Counted from the first letter of the stretch, positions 24,159 to 36,032 are shown. The stretch: DNA of 64,000 nt from Cladobotryum mycophilum (GCA_036429605.1 CM071590.1:4340001-4404000), one strand, 5' to 3'. Numbers and translations are program-made. The notes: generated by a model not told the origin, from the sequence alone.

Positions 24159-24938
24159 GGTGAGAGTGGTAGTGGTTGTAAATGAGTAGGTGCTTTTATT
24201 TTATTTTTTGGTTGGAGATGTTACAGGGTATATAGATGTGTATTAAGTGTATGATGATGATATGGTATGTGTGTGTTTATGCAGGTTGGTCCATCTAGAT
24301 TGGTTGGGTATGCAGCCTTTGACTTATATAGCTATCTACTGGGTGTCTATATACTAGACTACATCTTGGATGATCAATGGAGAGAGAGACTTCCATGTCA
24401 GCCCGGGCCTCCCCTCCTCCTCCTCCCTCCTCCACTCACTCCCGTCATTCTGGTTGAGGTATATACATTCCATCAGTAATCCGTGATTGAGTCGCCGATT
24501 CTGCCAGTCGGCGTTTTTAGTTTACAAACTTTATCTCCGGTTGAGTTGTGTCTTGGAAATACAGCCATGATTAGAATAGGGGACAATGCATTGAGTAATG
24601 GGAACAAGGGCGTGGGGGGATGAGGAGGTGTTGCTTTGCATAGTATTATTGCCTTGTTTGTCGTCATGAGACCAAAAAAAAAGCCAGGGAAAAAAGAAGA
24701 AAAAAACCCATCAGTTTCAAGTAATTAGAATAATAGTCTTTCTTCTTCAGTCAGTGATGGCCTCCCCACCAAAAAGACGAAATGAACGGGCGAACATAAC
24801 TATGCTACAGTGATTATGCTACACAAAAAGCCTCTTCCTCGGCATTATAGGTAGGTAGGTCAATGAACAAGATGACGACAAAAAGGCGTTCATTACTCGG
24901 GCTCGTTTGTTTCGTAAGCGACTATAGAAGCTACTCGA

Positions 24939-24961
24939 CAACACACACACACACACACACA
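24939..24961. repeat. (AC)n microsatellite
   Basis: About eleven AC dinucleotides in the spacer upstream of the ISC1-like gene. Confidence 0.85.
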
Positions 24962-25060
24962 ACAGGACTTCTGGCAATCTCCGCCAACCCTTTATCGTAA
25001 TCGCCGCTACAACAATGAACCTCGGCATTGGTAAAGCTGTTGGTGTAAGTACCTTACTAG

Positions 25061-25103
25061 AGGTAGGTAGGTAGGTACTAGGTAGGTAATGGGATGGATG
25101 GAT
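25061..25103. repeat. GGTA/GATG tetranucleotide repeat block
   Basis: Imperfect tandem GTAG units followed by GATG units. Confidence 0.75.
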
Positions 25104-25855
25104 CCTTGAAGTTCCAAGGAACAAACGCCAGAATTGTAGAGTTATACTATTTACATAAGAGGTTCAAAATCTCACACAGAGAATTTGTTGTCCTACAGAT
25201 ATGGCACATGATGCATTACAGGGCAATGCAGAAGGAAATTAATTAAAAAAAATAAAAAAATAAAAAAACAATCAATGCTGTGTAACACCAACCAACCAAG
25301 GGGATCTGCCAAAACCCCAAAGCTTGGGAGGTGGGGTGGGTGGGTGGGGAATGGCATGGATGCATTTCTTTTCGCTTCCGGGTTTCGGCTGTTGTTAGTC
25401 TCAACTAGCCACATTTTTTGCGCCACGCACCGCCCCGCGTCTCAAGTACCAATGTACCCTTTTTTCTTCCTTCCTACCAGGACCAGGAAGGCACAAGCCT
25501 CATCAAGCTCAAAGCTCAAAGCTTCAAGCTTCGCCTTCTTCATGTCCAACTTCATACATCACTCAAAAGCCCTTTGTCATTTCGCTTTGTTACCACGTCT
25601 TCTACGCCTCCCATACAAAGCGTATATGGATTAATATCTTGATTGAGTCTTCTAGTTGCATATTTCCCTCGGCGGCTAAGAATTGCAAACCAAATTCTGA
25701 AAAGCTACAAAACCAAACCCCCTTTATCAAAGTTCTAGGACCAATAGACAGCTTCGAAACGAGAACCACATCTCATCCATACCCTACAACAAATTATATC
25801 ATATTATATCACATCGTATCCACATAATCTCTCATCGCACCTCAAATCAACTACA

Positions 25856-27503
25856 ATGAGTACCATCATCGAGGAAAAACACACCTCACTCAACCACTCT
25901 CACAATGCCCCCGAAATCAACCTCCTCACGCTCAACTGTTGGGGCCTCCTCCACATCTCCGCCCTCCGCACCCCCCGTCTAGCTGAGATAGGCCGCCAGC
26001 TGGCCCTCATGACACCTCCCCCGACATTGTAGGCCTTCAGGAGTGCTGGACCCAGGACGATTATCTCGCCATCCGTGAGGCCACCGCCGACATCTTGCCT
26101 CATGGAAAGTTTTACTTTGCTGGTGCCTTTGGTGGTGGTCTGGCTATCCTGAGTCGCTGGCCTATCGAGTCGAGCTCCATGTTCAGATATCCTCTCAATG
26201 GTAGGCCGACTGCCTTCTGGCGAGGTGATTGGTATGTTGGCAAAGGCGTTGCTTGCGCGAGCGTTCGCTTTGGACCGGCCAGGAAGGACGTCATTGAAGT
26301 CTTCAATACTCATGTAAGTCCAACCATCAGTGCATCATGTCTTGCCCTTCCCTTCCTACCTCACTCGCTTTCTTCTCATGATTACGATGAATTCGAATGA
26401 ATGGCCATCCCCCATTCACGGCAAAACAAACATACCCGATATCACAGTGAACAACAAACTCATTTATCCAACAGACTCACGCCCCTTATGAATCTGGGCC
26501 CAATGACTCCTACATATGCCACCGCACCGCTCAAGCGTGGGAAATCTCAAAACTTATAAACGCCGCCACTGACCGCGGTCACCTTGTCGTCGCCTTGGGC
26601 GACTTCAATATGCTTCCTCGCTCCTTTGCCCACCGCATCATCACAGGCCGTTCAGGTGTCCGGGACGTCTGGCGCACTCTCCATCCAGATAGCTCTCTTG
26701 GCCCTGCCGACCACCCAGACGAGGTTGATCGTGGGCTCCCCGTTCCAACCGCAGATTTTAACCTCCTTGTCAACGGTGCCACCAGCGATGGAGTGTACAA
26801 CACGTGGCGCTGGACAAAGAATGCCCAGAACGCTCTAAGAGCTGGCAACCCCTGCCCCGTGGACCCCAACACTCCCGATCCACGCGGCAAGCGCCTCGAC
26901 TACATCTTCGCCTCTACAGGCTTCTCCGGCCCTTTTACTCCATCTTCCGTCCCCCGTCATGGGTGGGTTGTCAAGTCCGCCTCCGTAGCCATGACCCAGC
27001 GCCACCCAGAACTCAACGTCTCCCTCTCTGACCACTTCGCCGTCCTCGCCACCCTCAAATACCACACTGTCTCTGATTCATCCCCCACTCCCGCCGGCGG
27101 ATCCGCTATCACTGCCGTCGAGCACGATGAGAACTCCCCAGACCCGGACATTCAATTTCTTCGTGACACTAGCGGCGACAGCATGCCCCTTTCCACAGCC
27201 GTCTTTGACGAAATCCTCGCCATGATTCTTAAATATACGACTCGCGAGGTAAAACAGCAATACTGGCGCGGTATTCGTTTCTACACCTCTTTGGCTATTT
27301 GGGTTGGCTGTCTAGTCGCTGTCTGGTTCAGTCCCCGCAACTTTGTCGCTTTCATCCTCATGCTCGTTAGCAGTTTATGTCTTACAGCTGGTGTTATTGA
27401 GGGATTACTTGCTCTTCTCTTTTTCTCCGCCGAACTTCGTGCCCTCAAGGAATTTGAGTGGGAGATTCGGACAGCTAGGTCGTTTGCATCGGATGAAAAC
27501 TAG
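25856..27503 (+). CDS. ISC1: Inositol phosphosphingolipid phospholipase C (neutral sphingomyelinase family), frameshifted
   Basis: Exons are 25856-26313 and 26475-27503 (intron GTAAGT...AACAG). The endonuclease/exonuclease/phosphatase fold is clear: LTLNCWGL near the start, DIVGLQECW (metal-binding Glu), GGLAILSRWPI, NTHTHAPY, ALGDFNMLP (catalytic Asp/Asn), RLDYIF and LSDHFAV (catalytic His). Two transmembrane segments follow at the C-terminus (SLAIWVGCLVAVWF and AFILMLVSSLCLTAGVI), as in yeast Isc1. The enzyme releases ceramide from inositol phosphosphingolipids at membranes. As written, the frame stops at an apparent TAG at 26029-26031. One extra C in the run at 26018-26022 gives LALMTPPPDIVGLQE and an open frame of about 495 residues. 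Confidence 0.9.
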
Positions 27504-27848
27504 ATGGGCATGGGCTTACCATCATTAATATTGCATATTCGGGTCCGACCTAATCTAATGCTGTAATTAACGTCAAGGGACTTTGAAATGGGCTTAATCA
27601 TTCTCAAGGTCTCAAAACAAATCATCCCATCTAGACTCTAAACCTATTTAGACCGTAATGGCGCTTCTTTCTTATGAATAATGCTATCTAATTCTACTTT
27701 TATTACAATTGCTGTCGGATGTTGGGCATCATAGGCCGCCTATGTTTCCGCCTTCGTCTGTTAGAGATGATGAATTGGGTTAGTGTTTCAAGCTCGTCAT
27801 AGGTGCCCCCCGTCCTGCCCTCACTCGCAGCGTGAGCAAGCTCCTCAA
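27504..27848. other. Spacer between convergent genes
   Basis: 3' regions of the ISC1-like and kinase genes. A short minus-strand frame at 27703-27900 overlaps the kinase end and has no support as a gene. Confidence 0.55.
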
Positions 27849-30600
27849 TTAGGCCACCCACTTGGGCATCATATAACCACCAGGTCTTATCCTCCGCCAC
27901 GTGTATCCCATGAATGCAGTCTGTCTTCTCACATCCATAGCCGCTTCCTTGACTTTTTCATCTCTTAGAATGATATCTCTTGGTCTTTTTGGCACTTTCT
28001 TGCCATATTGCCTCACGAATCTCTTCAACATCTCCTTCTCCTCTGGCGCAAATGTCAACATTGAGTCAATCTTGTAGTCTCTGCTACGAAGGGCACCTGA
28101 GTCATAGGGGGTAGAGACTAGGTGTGTTGCCATGTTTTGCACACTGGGCCGAAAATCTCGCAGCATGGACTGAATATCTTGCGATGTGAGATCCACCACT
28201 TCGGCAGAGGAATTAGACATGTCCTCAATGGGCTCTGACTCGTCAAAGTAGTGCGTGTCTTCAACATTGCTGATTTGCGGGACAAATGGTGGTGTGAGTG
28301 TTTGCAGGCGTTCCCAAGGGATATTCTTGAACCATCGATGGGCCTTGATATCCTCGGCGTCGTCAGGGAAAACATACCGCCCAAAAATATCCGTCGAACG
28401 TCCGACATCGGTCTGGCCACGATCCAACATTTGGTATCGTTTTGAGCATAGTCTTAGGTGCTTGTCCTGGATCAAGCGGTAGACTAGATCTTTGCATCTG
28501 TCGCTAACCATCGGTCTCATAGGAAAGGAAAAAAGCTGCCTGTGGTTCTTCTTGTAGTAAGTATTTGCAATAAGAGTAAATAGTTGGGCGAGCTCGGAGC
28601 ATTTGAGCAAAACCTACAAGTATGTTTTGCTTTGTTGGCTTACGACCCCCTTCAGAAAGAAAAGGGGTGTGGCCGTAAAGGCACTCGTACAGAATGATGC
28701 CAATGCTCTACCAATCGCATCTTCCGTCATAACTTTCCTCCTCTCTGATAACTTCAGGGGCCATATACTGACTGGTACCTACTATTGAATGAGCACGTGT
28801 GCGGTTGCCATGGCGGTTCCTCCAACCTAAAAGACTGGCAAGATCTTGATCTTTGCCAAAATCTGGTTTGTCATGCCGCCCCAAATCTGCAGTTAGTGCC
28901 TGTGTGTTTTCAACGTGTCCCTGTATGGTTTTGTTGATCTCCTGATCTTTTTGATCCCCAAGAACGTTGATGCCAAGCTTTCGAAGCAGCGAGTAGCGAT
29001 GGTAGTTGTAGTACGAGGCGTCATGAGACCAGTGGCCATCAAAGGCAAGGCCAAAATCTGATATCTTGAGATGCCTAGAACTTGATATAAGGAAGTTGTC
29101 TGGTTTGATGTCACGGTGTATGAATTTCAGTCGGTGTGCCTCTTCCACAGCCAGCACCATTTCGGCAATATAGAACCGGGCCACAGCTTCGTGTAGAATA
29201 TTCTCACGAATCAACAATCCAAGGAAGTCTCCTCCAGGCATATACTCCATTACTAGGTAGAGGCTTGAGAGGTCCTGAAAACTTGCAACCAAAGGAACGA
29301 CCCTGAAAAACAAGTTAGGGAAGAAGCCCAGTGAGGCCGCGGGGTGGGGGGTCTGGCATATACGAACCACTTAGAGCCCTCGGAAGCTACGAGAAAATCT
29401 CGCTCGGCACGGAGGTGACCTTCTTGACTGCTTTGAAGCATTGCCGATTTCCGAATCACCTTCATCGCATAAACCTGATTTGCGTAAGGATGCTGGGGAT
29501 TGCACTTTTCGCGTACCAACCGTACAACCCCAAAGCTACCTTTACCAAGAACCTTAACAGGCTCGTATTTATCGGTGAATGCGCTCGCATTCCGACTTTT
29601 GGCTCTGGTCTGTGTCTGAGACTTTAAATTCCTTGTTTCTCTGAGGTGGCAATTCTCCTGATGATAGAAGGATCTACGAATGGTTTCCTTCTGCTCCAGA
29701 CTGAGATGGGGGCTGTAATAAAGCTGAGACTCAAGAAACTGTCGTCTGGTGGCCCTGGAGTGCGGCTTGTTGAAGAGGTCGTTGAAGTGCGTCTCTAGAT
29801 ATATTTTTGCTGCCGCAGCCCTTTCAACCGTGACAATGGTAGGTTGAATTGGATCTGTGCCGGATTCTTGAATGGTGTCCAGACCACCGCCTTCAGGACT
29901 AGATCTAGTCCATCGGCTTCTTCGGCTATGTCTTCTCTTTGGGCTGCCTTTTGCAGAAGTTGATCCAGAGAAGCGAGAGTCAATTGATGTCTTTCTGGTG
30001 GAGTTTTCCTCTGGAGCGGATAGTTTCCCACTATACTCAGACGACCACTCACTGTCGCTTGACGAATTCGAGTCAGTGCCACTGGCGAGAATGTGAAGGG
30101 AACCCCTGCGCTTCATGGGAGGATTGCGGAGGACCACTGTAGTATTTGGCCCAAGACCAAGTGCATCGAGCCGCAGCTTTTTGACAAAATCTCTTGTTGT
30201 GATACCCTTTCTGCGCACCGATGGAGTGTCAGTGGCTTGTGTAGAAGTCGTCGAAGCCTTTCCCTTGTTAGTGGTTGGGGGAATGTCGCCCGGAACCTAT
30301 TCGAGCACAGTAGATCCTCGCGAACCTGGAAGCAGCGTGAGTTATCTTTTGCTATACCGTTAAAGACAAGCAGGACTTACTACTACGGCTATTCCCGCCA
30401 ATGGCCTTGATGGCTCCTCGGATCTCGGACCACACCTTTGAGCTGGCCCGGTGGAGCTTGAGCGATTCAGGACCTATAGAGTTCTCTCCATCGTTCATTG
30501 AGAGTGGGAAAGAGACAGCTGAAGGACTGTTTAGTTTATTATCCGTAGTTGGCTCGAGGGTGGGCAAGCTCCGTTTGTTGCTAAGCAGACGAGGCCTCAT
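27849..30600 (-). pseudogene. NDR-family (AGC) protein kinase with in-frame TAG codons
   Basis: Minus-strand exons fitted to the family are 30600-30381, 30325-29368, 29302-28618 and 28550-27849 (about 850 codons). The N-terminal region carries a MOB-binding-like helix pair (RRQFLESQLYYSPHLSLEQK). The kinase domain is complete otherwise: GKGSFGVV, YAMKVIRK, HRDIKPDN, ISDFGLAF, the long NDR-type insertion before SIVGTSQYMAPEV, and a C-terminal extension (VFPDDAEDIKAHRWFKNIPW). NDR kinases act with MOB proteins in morphogenesis and cell-cycle signalling. Two lesions: TAG at 28710-28708, where the family has the second Trp of CDWWS, and TAG at 30299-30297 near the start of exon 2 (LE*VPGDIPP). 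The second could be avoided only by another splice choice; the first cannot. This may be a pseudogene, two base-call errors, or an allele truncated in the kinase domain. Confidence 0.75.
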
Positions 30601-31436
30601 TTTGCTCAACGGGTAGGCAAAGAGCGCGACAATGACTGCATTGATATGTTGAATCCAACGAAGCGATGCTTATGATGATGGATATGTCAAATGAATGAAG
30701 AGCAGAAAAAGGACAGTATCATAATAAGCATGCATACGCAGACGCAGCACTTTGGTCTACCTGGAAATGGGCGTGATGGTAGATGAGAAGAGTGAAAGGA
30801 GAAAGAAGGCCATGCTCAGCTCTAGGTGGTTGGGGCCGGAACAGTGTTGGGGAAGACGAGTGATACTTTCCACGCAGAATTACTGCTAAATCATTGTGGT
30901 AGTTGCGTCTATAGCACCTACCGTTATTGGCCTTCATCAAGTCAAGTAAGAGATATTACTCATCACCATTATCATCATCATCATCATCATCATGATTATC
31001 ACCATATCAAAGAGTAAATGGAGTTTATAAAAAAGCTTTTTATTTCTTTAGACGTCTAAATCGTCTACAAATCGACCCTGAACTGACCATTCTTTAATAG
31101 CAGCAAAGAGATTTTTACAGGAGAAGACTTAATCTCCTCATACGCCAACCCATGCAATGCGGGATCCTCGCCTCGTCATTGCTCCCCTGGCGTTCCACAT
31201 GCCACACCCCGTGTCTTACAACCGGGCGCAGGTCCTCGCAGAAGCTCGAGGTTTTATAAAAGACTCATCATCACTGCATGGCGTAAAAAAGACGTGCAAC
31301 CAACAAAGCCAAAGGAAAAATGACCACGCCTCAGCCTCCCTGACGTCCAACGGGCTTTGCCCGCGGAAGCGATCCATTAGTACACACACATAAGTAGAAA
31401 TCCAACGCATGCCCAATTCATGGCCACATTGCTTGC
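30601..31436. other. Spacer upstream of the kinase and downstream of the FKBP gene
   Basis: This contains an (ATC)n-like repeat at 30970-30993 and otherwise ordinary AT-rich sequence. No gene supported. Confidence 0.55.
30970..30993. repeat. (ATC)n microsatellite
   Basis: Eight ATC triplets, followed by degenerate CAT/ATC sequence. Confidence 0.8.
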
Positions 31437-33161
31437 TTATTTGATCTCAAGCAACTTGATGTCGAAAGTCAGTTGGCTGTTGGCAGGGATGCCAGGCAAA
31501 CTCTTGGAGCCGTAGGCAAGGTGGGCAGGAATGGTCAGTCTTCGCTCGCCACCAATGGCCATGCCGGCGATACCGACATCCCAGCCCTTGATGACTTGAC
31601 CCTTGCCGACCTTGAATGAGAAAGGCTTTCCCTTCTTGTTGGCTGTTTTTTCCCACCAGAGTTAGCTAGGTATATCTGACTAGATGAGATGTGATTGCTT
31701 ACCATCAAACTGCTGTCCGTTCTGGAGCTTGCCAATGTATCGAACGCCAACGGTGTCGCCATTCTTGGCAGTGCGGCCCTTGCCGATGGTTCGGTCGTCA
31801 ACGGTCACGCCTTGGACAACCTTGACGGAGGCCTTGGTAGCCTGCTTGGCCTTCTCAGTAGAACCGGTGGGACCCTGCTCCAGGTTCTTGGCGAACTGAA
31901 CAGTCTTCTTGGAGTCCTTCTTAGCCTCCTCAGCGGCAACAGCTTCGCCCTTGTTGTTCTTGAGCTTCTTCTGCTGCTTCTTGGAGAGCTTAGCGTCCTT
32001 GGAGTCGGCAGCCTTGGCAATCAGGTCATCGAGGCCCTCAACCTCCTCAGCAGAGCGCTTGTTCTTGCCCTTCTTAGTTTCAGTGGGAACCAGCTTGGGA
32101 GCTTCCTCCTCGTCAGACTCAACCTCAGTGACACGAGGGTTGTCAACGTCATCGAGCTCGTCGCTCTCGTCGTCGCTAGCCTCCTCACCCATAGCATAGT
32201 CGAGCTCTTCAGGGGAGAGATCATAGTCATCCTCATCCTCATCATCTTCATCTTCCTCATCATCGTCCATGATGTAGTTACCGGTGAGGTAGACACTGTG
32301 GGTTCCAGAAACAACGAAAAAGACCTTCTCGCCTTGGTTGACGGTGATGTCGAGAGTCTGCTGGTAGTGCTTGGGTGGATGTCAGCAGGATGCAAAAAAT
32401 TTTCTTTGCTGGGAGAGAAAGCCTACCTTCTCGGTATCAAGGGTGCAGAGAACAAAGTTCTCAAGGTCACCACCCTCGCTGTCATCATCTGAATCCTCCT
32501 CCTCCTCGGACTCCTCCTCCTCTTCTACAACAGCCTTACCCTTGCCCTTGCCCTTGCCCTTGCCCTTGTCCTTCTTGCCCTTGGGCTTGGTCTCGGCGTC
32601 CTCCATCTCCTCGTCGTCGGAGTCATCATTAGCAGCCTCCAAAAGCTTCTTGATGGCAGCAGCCTGCTTCTGCTTCTTAACCTTGACAGGATCGCTGGGG
32701 CCGCCGTTGGCCTCTTCATCAGAGTCCTCATCGTCAGACTCGCCAAGGAGGGCCTTCATGTACTCCTCATCAACGTCATCGTCCTCACCATCCTCAACGC
32801 CGGGGAAGGCACGCTTGACGAGTCTGAGGGTTGATCGAGGAAGAGCGGGGACGTTACCCTCCTCATCGGCCTCGGGCTGCTCAGTGGGGTCTATCGCAGC
32901 CATGGTAATGCGGAACTAGAAAAGCTTGCTATCAGCACCAGATCATGATGAAGATGATGATGGTGGCAGTGAGATCTGCGAGGATCTCTTGAAATTGGGA
33001 TGACCATAAAATGAAACAAGACCGTCTCTCGCGTCCAATTCATCCAATGACCCTAAGAAGAAGAAGAAACTTACAGAGGCAGGGAATTCCATGTTGGCTG
33101 GGATGAGGATCTCCCCAGGAGGGACCTCAAGGCCGTACACTGGACCGGGAACAGCAGACAT
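31437..33161 (-). CDS. FPR4: Nucleolar FKBP-type peptidyl-prolyl isomerase
   Basis: Minus-strand exons are 33161-33075, 32915-32427, 32369-31703 and 31642-31437, giving 482 residues. The N-terminal nucleoplasmin-like part starts MSAVPGPVYGLEVPPGE and includes FVVSGTHSVYLTGNYI. It is split by long acidic D/E tracts and a lysine/glycine repeat (KGKKDKGKGKGKGKGK). The C-terminal FKBP domain has VRYIGKLQNGQQFD, GKGQVIKGWDVGIAGM, GGERRLTIPAHLAYG and ends TFDIKLLEIK. Yeast Fpr3/Fpr4 proteins of this architecture isomerise prolines on histones and act as histone chaperones in the nucleolus. The first exon is assigned because MSAVPGPVYG is the family start; a later ATG at 32903 would lose it. Introns have GTAAGT, GTAGGC and GTAAGC donors. 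Confidence 0.94.
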
Positions 33162-33960
33162 TGTGACGATGAATGGATAATGACAGAAGGGGGTATTGAG
33201 GAATTGATACAAAAGAAGGAGAGCGAAAAATGTATTTAATGACGATGCTGCTATGGAAGAAAATTTGCAGTTGTAAGTGTAGCTTGCTAAAGGTAGAGAG
33301 GCAGTAGCAGCAACAAGAAGATCTCAAAGTGCGCGACAAGGAAGAAGAAACGCGAGCTCGAAATTTTTCCTGCAACTTTTTTTTTTCACGAGGCCCAAAA
33401 AAGTCAAGGCGACCCCACCATGCAGGCTGCAACCAATGGTGGGCCACGATAAGACTCTTATCACTCCAATCACTGTAACAGCGCTGCTGACTCGGCAACC
33501 AAAGGCCAAAAGCACCCCGCTGTACGGATCCCTGTATTTTGATGCGCATCCGCACGCATGAGGCAGCCTTGATAAATGCGTGAATACAGCACGCAGAGTT
33601 TGCAGCACCTTCTTTTTTGCACACCGCTGATGCGGCATGAGACGGATTTGCGTTTTGACTTTGATTCTGCAAAGATGAAGTGCATAGGATGTATTGGAAT
33701 TAATTTGTAATCACTTTTGGTAGCAGTTCCGCGGTGGTTTGTCAGGTCAGCTTCACTCCATCGGTAACCTGGTGCACTGCATTCACAGAAACATAACAAG
33801 TTTGAGCTCCAAAGTTATCGCTATGCTTCATGAGACGGAGTAGTCTAGTTACAACAAAGCAGAACGACGACTACTCTCTAATTCCAAATACGCACATCGT
33901 ATGCCTTATTTCTTTTCTCATACGAGATAACAGCCAACGATATCATGCCTCCTCATCTAC
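33162..33960. other. FKBP promoter region
   Basis: This lies between the FKBP start and the end of the DJ-1-like gene. It contains open frames but none with recognisable protein character. Confidence 0.5.
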
Positions 33961-34725
33961 CTAGTTTTTGCTAGCATCGTAAAACTGCCCGCGGTCACTC
34001 GTCTCAACGATTGACAAGCCCAGCTGCGCAACCTCCTTGGGGAAACGACCACTGGCCAGCGCATAAGCAGCGATCAAATCATTGCCATTCGTGACACCAC
34101 CTAATTATTGTTACCTATTAGCATCAAATAGACTCTCTCTTATGATGCCAAGATTATTGAGAGAGAGAGGGAGAGAGAGACTTACCACTGGACCAGTAAT
34201 TTCCATCCCTAACCCAGCGATGCTTGTCCGCCACAAAGTTCACCTTGGGAAACTTATTCACCAGGTACTCGTGCATGGACTGAGGCCCACTCGCCTGCTT
34301 GCCGTCCGCAATGCCCGCCTCGGCGCAGATCAGAACCCCGGTGCAGACGCTCAGCACGTCCACGCCCGGCGACTCGAACTGCTCGCGCAGCCACTTCAGG
34401 CCCCCTCACCAAATGTGACAGACGGGGACGGGCCGGGGACCACAATAAAGTCCAGCTTGCCGGGCGCGACCTCGGGGTCAGTGTAGGAGTGGTGCGCCTT
34501 GAGCGTGGCGTTGGAGGTCAGCGGGATGTCGTTGCCCTGCTCCGGCGATGTGATGTACAAGATCTTCACAAGGGGAGCCTTGCTGGTGTCGACTTGGGGG
34601 AACCATTCTGCCATTGGAGTCAAATAATCCCTCGACATGGTGCCAAAGGCATCGACGGTGGCAACGTCCAAGAATTGGCAGCCATTGGGAATGAAGACAC
34701 CGATACGGACCTCTTCTGATGACAT
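33961..34725 (-). CDS. DJ-1/PfpI-family protein, frameshifted
   Basis: Minus-strand exons are 34725-34186 and 34100-33961 (intron GTAAGT...TTAG). The start MSSEEVRIGVFIPNGCQFLD is typical of fungal DJ-1/PfpI (class I glutamine amidotransferase-like) proteins. LDFIVVPGPSP and the nucleophile elbow DVLSVCTGVLICAEAGI follow, with the candidate catalytic cysteine in VCTG. A His/Asn-rich segment (VADKHRWVRDGNYWSSGG) and a C-terminal helix ending YDASKN follow. As written the frame stops after TFGEGA. One extra base in the C-run at 34401-34405 (a G-run on the coding strand) gives GEGGLKWLREQFESPG and about 226 residues. Members include glyoxalases, proteases and chaperones; the substrate here is unknown. 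Confidence 0.85.
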
Positions 34726-34758
34726 GGTGAATTGATTTCGATGAACTTTTTTCTTCCT

Positions 34759-34780
34759 TGTGTGTGTGTGTGTGTGTGTG
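34759..34780. repeat. (GT)n microsatellite
   Basis: Eleven GT units, 34 bases upstream of the DJ-1-like start codon, probably in its 5' UTR. Confidence 0.85.
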
Positions 34781-35432
34781 AAAAGATGAAGTATTCAAGA
34801 GGAGATGCAAGATTGTGTTAAGTAAAGATGAAGAGACAAGTTACAATTTCAGGATGGACTCATCCTCATCATACATTTATATACTCATTTCCAAATCCCT
34901 CTCGGCGGTTACGATAATTGATACAACTTCAGCCTCCTCAAGTGTCTCTCAATCGTCTCTATCTGACGAGCTCAGGACTCTCTCAATTGTCCGAGGATAC
35001 ACAGGCGGGAATGGCTTCTATCCGACCCCGCCATCGATATTCCCATCGATTGCTCTGATTGGTCGATAGAGCCCTTTCTATCCGAACCTCTTCGGCGCTG
35101 TGCCATCCATTGCGGGCGCGGGAGGGTCCGCCGCTTAACCGGATTTATCATCCAGTGAGACATTGCCGCTGCCATTCGGATATTCCACTTTCTGTTATGA
35201 ATGGTAATTCAAGTCTGTCATTCTCATTGCCCATGTCCTTGGGTATCTACTTGGTCTCTCAGTCTATGTGGGTTTTGCTTTTGCTTTAGTGGGGATTGGT
35301 CATACATAAGGTATTATCCGCCTACAGAGATAGGTGTACCAGATCATTATAAAAGGCGTCGTATAAGAAGGCCAATTAATCTATGGTCCGGTCTCGTCAA
35401 TTTCAGCATTAGTGATGGACGAAAAATATGTC

Positions 35433-35735
35433 CTAGAGTGGTAGTATTGCTTCATCAAGATCAAATAGGAATAATACAAATAAATACAACCTGCTTATGG
35501 TAGTTGGTGTGGCATCCATCTGCAAGTCCATCTTTCGAAGCCACCTTGCCATGTGGGCGGCGGGAAATACCACCAATAAGCTCATGAGGCCCCACAGAGT
35601 TAGTATATTAATAAAACCTGTATAGATTCTCCTGAATATGAGCCATCTCAATGAGCTAGTAGATAGATATGCTATCACTAGAGACGCGCTGTAATATGGG
35701 GCTTGCCGTATCTGGCTCTTGGAGTCGCAAATCAT
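35433..35735 (-). other. Unrecognised hydrophobic ORF or gene relic
   Basis: A 100-codon ATG frame on the minus strand encodes at least two hydrophobic helices (YYSASLVIAYLSTSS and GFINILTLWGLMSLLVVF), separated by the basic segment LRWLIFRRIY and followed by MARWLRKMDLQMDATPT. The pattern looks like a piece of a polytopic membrane protein. I found no flanking exons with confidence, and the surrounding DNA is AT-rich. It could be a decayed gene or chance. Confidence 0.25.
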
Positions 35736-36032
35736 CGTCGTTGGGTTGTGACTTGGGCACCCTCTAGTTATAACATCTTGAACTCTTATGAGAACTATGT
35801 TAGCCGTTTTAACAGAGTTTTAACAGAGTTTGTTGGGAAACGTGCATGCTGCCTAGATTCTGCCTGTTTCGAACCTCAATCTCACAGCCGACCCACAATA
35901 TCCCAAGACCATCACAGGGTAATCATATATGTGCACTCAAGATAAACACATAATCAAACATTCATGCAAATAAAATGATTCATTATTAATTTCAAGAGAT
36001 ATCTAGATTTTCGTGGGAGGGATATCCTTTTT

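Larger units (their letters stand above)
24159..25855. other. Long divergent spacer with repeats
   Basis: 1.7 kb with no supported gene. It contains (AC)n at 24939-24961, a GGTA/GATG repeat block at 25061-25103, A-rich tracts and a C/T-rich leader before the ISC1-like start. A short frame at 25015 (MNLGIGKAVG) followed by GTGTAAGT looks like a first exon, but I could not find a continuation. Confidence 0.5.
34726..36032. other. AT-rich spacer with one unrecognised ORF
   Basis: 1.3 kb that includes (GT)n at 34759-34780 close to the DJ-1-like start. The AT-rich half (35190-36000) holds an isolated hydrophobic ORF described separately. Confidence 0.5.

Noticed and set aside
25015..25130. Possible first exon MNLGIGKAVG followed by GTGTAAGT.
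   Set aside because: No downstream exon continues it in any frame and the following sequence is a tetranucleotide repeat.
31695..32492. 265-codon plus-strand frame opposite the FKBP gene, leucine/valine-rich.
   Set aside because: It is the antisense shadow of acidic and lysine tracts in a well-supported four-exon gene.
10055..34780. Dinucleotide and trinucleotide tracts as possible CRISPR or other repeat arrays.
   Set aside because: They are simple microsatellites without spacers, in a eukaryotic context.
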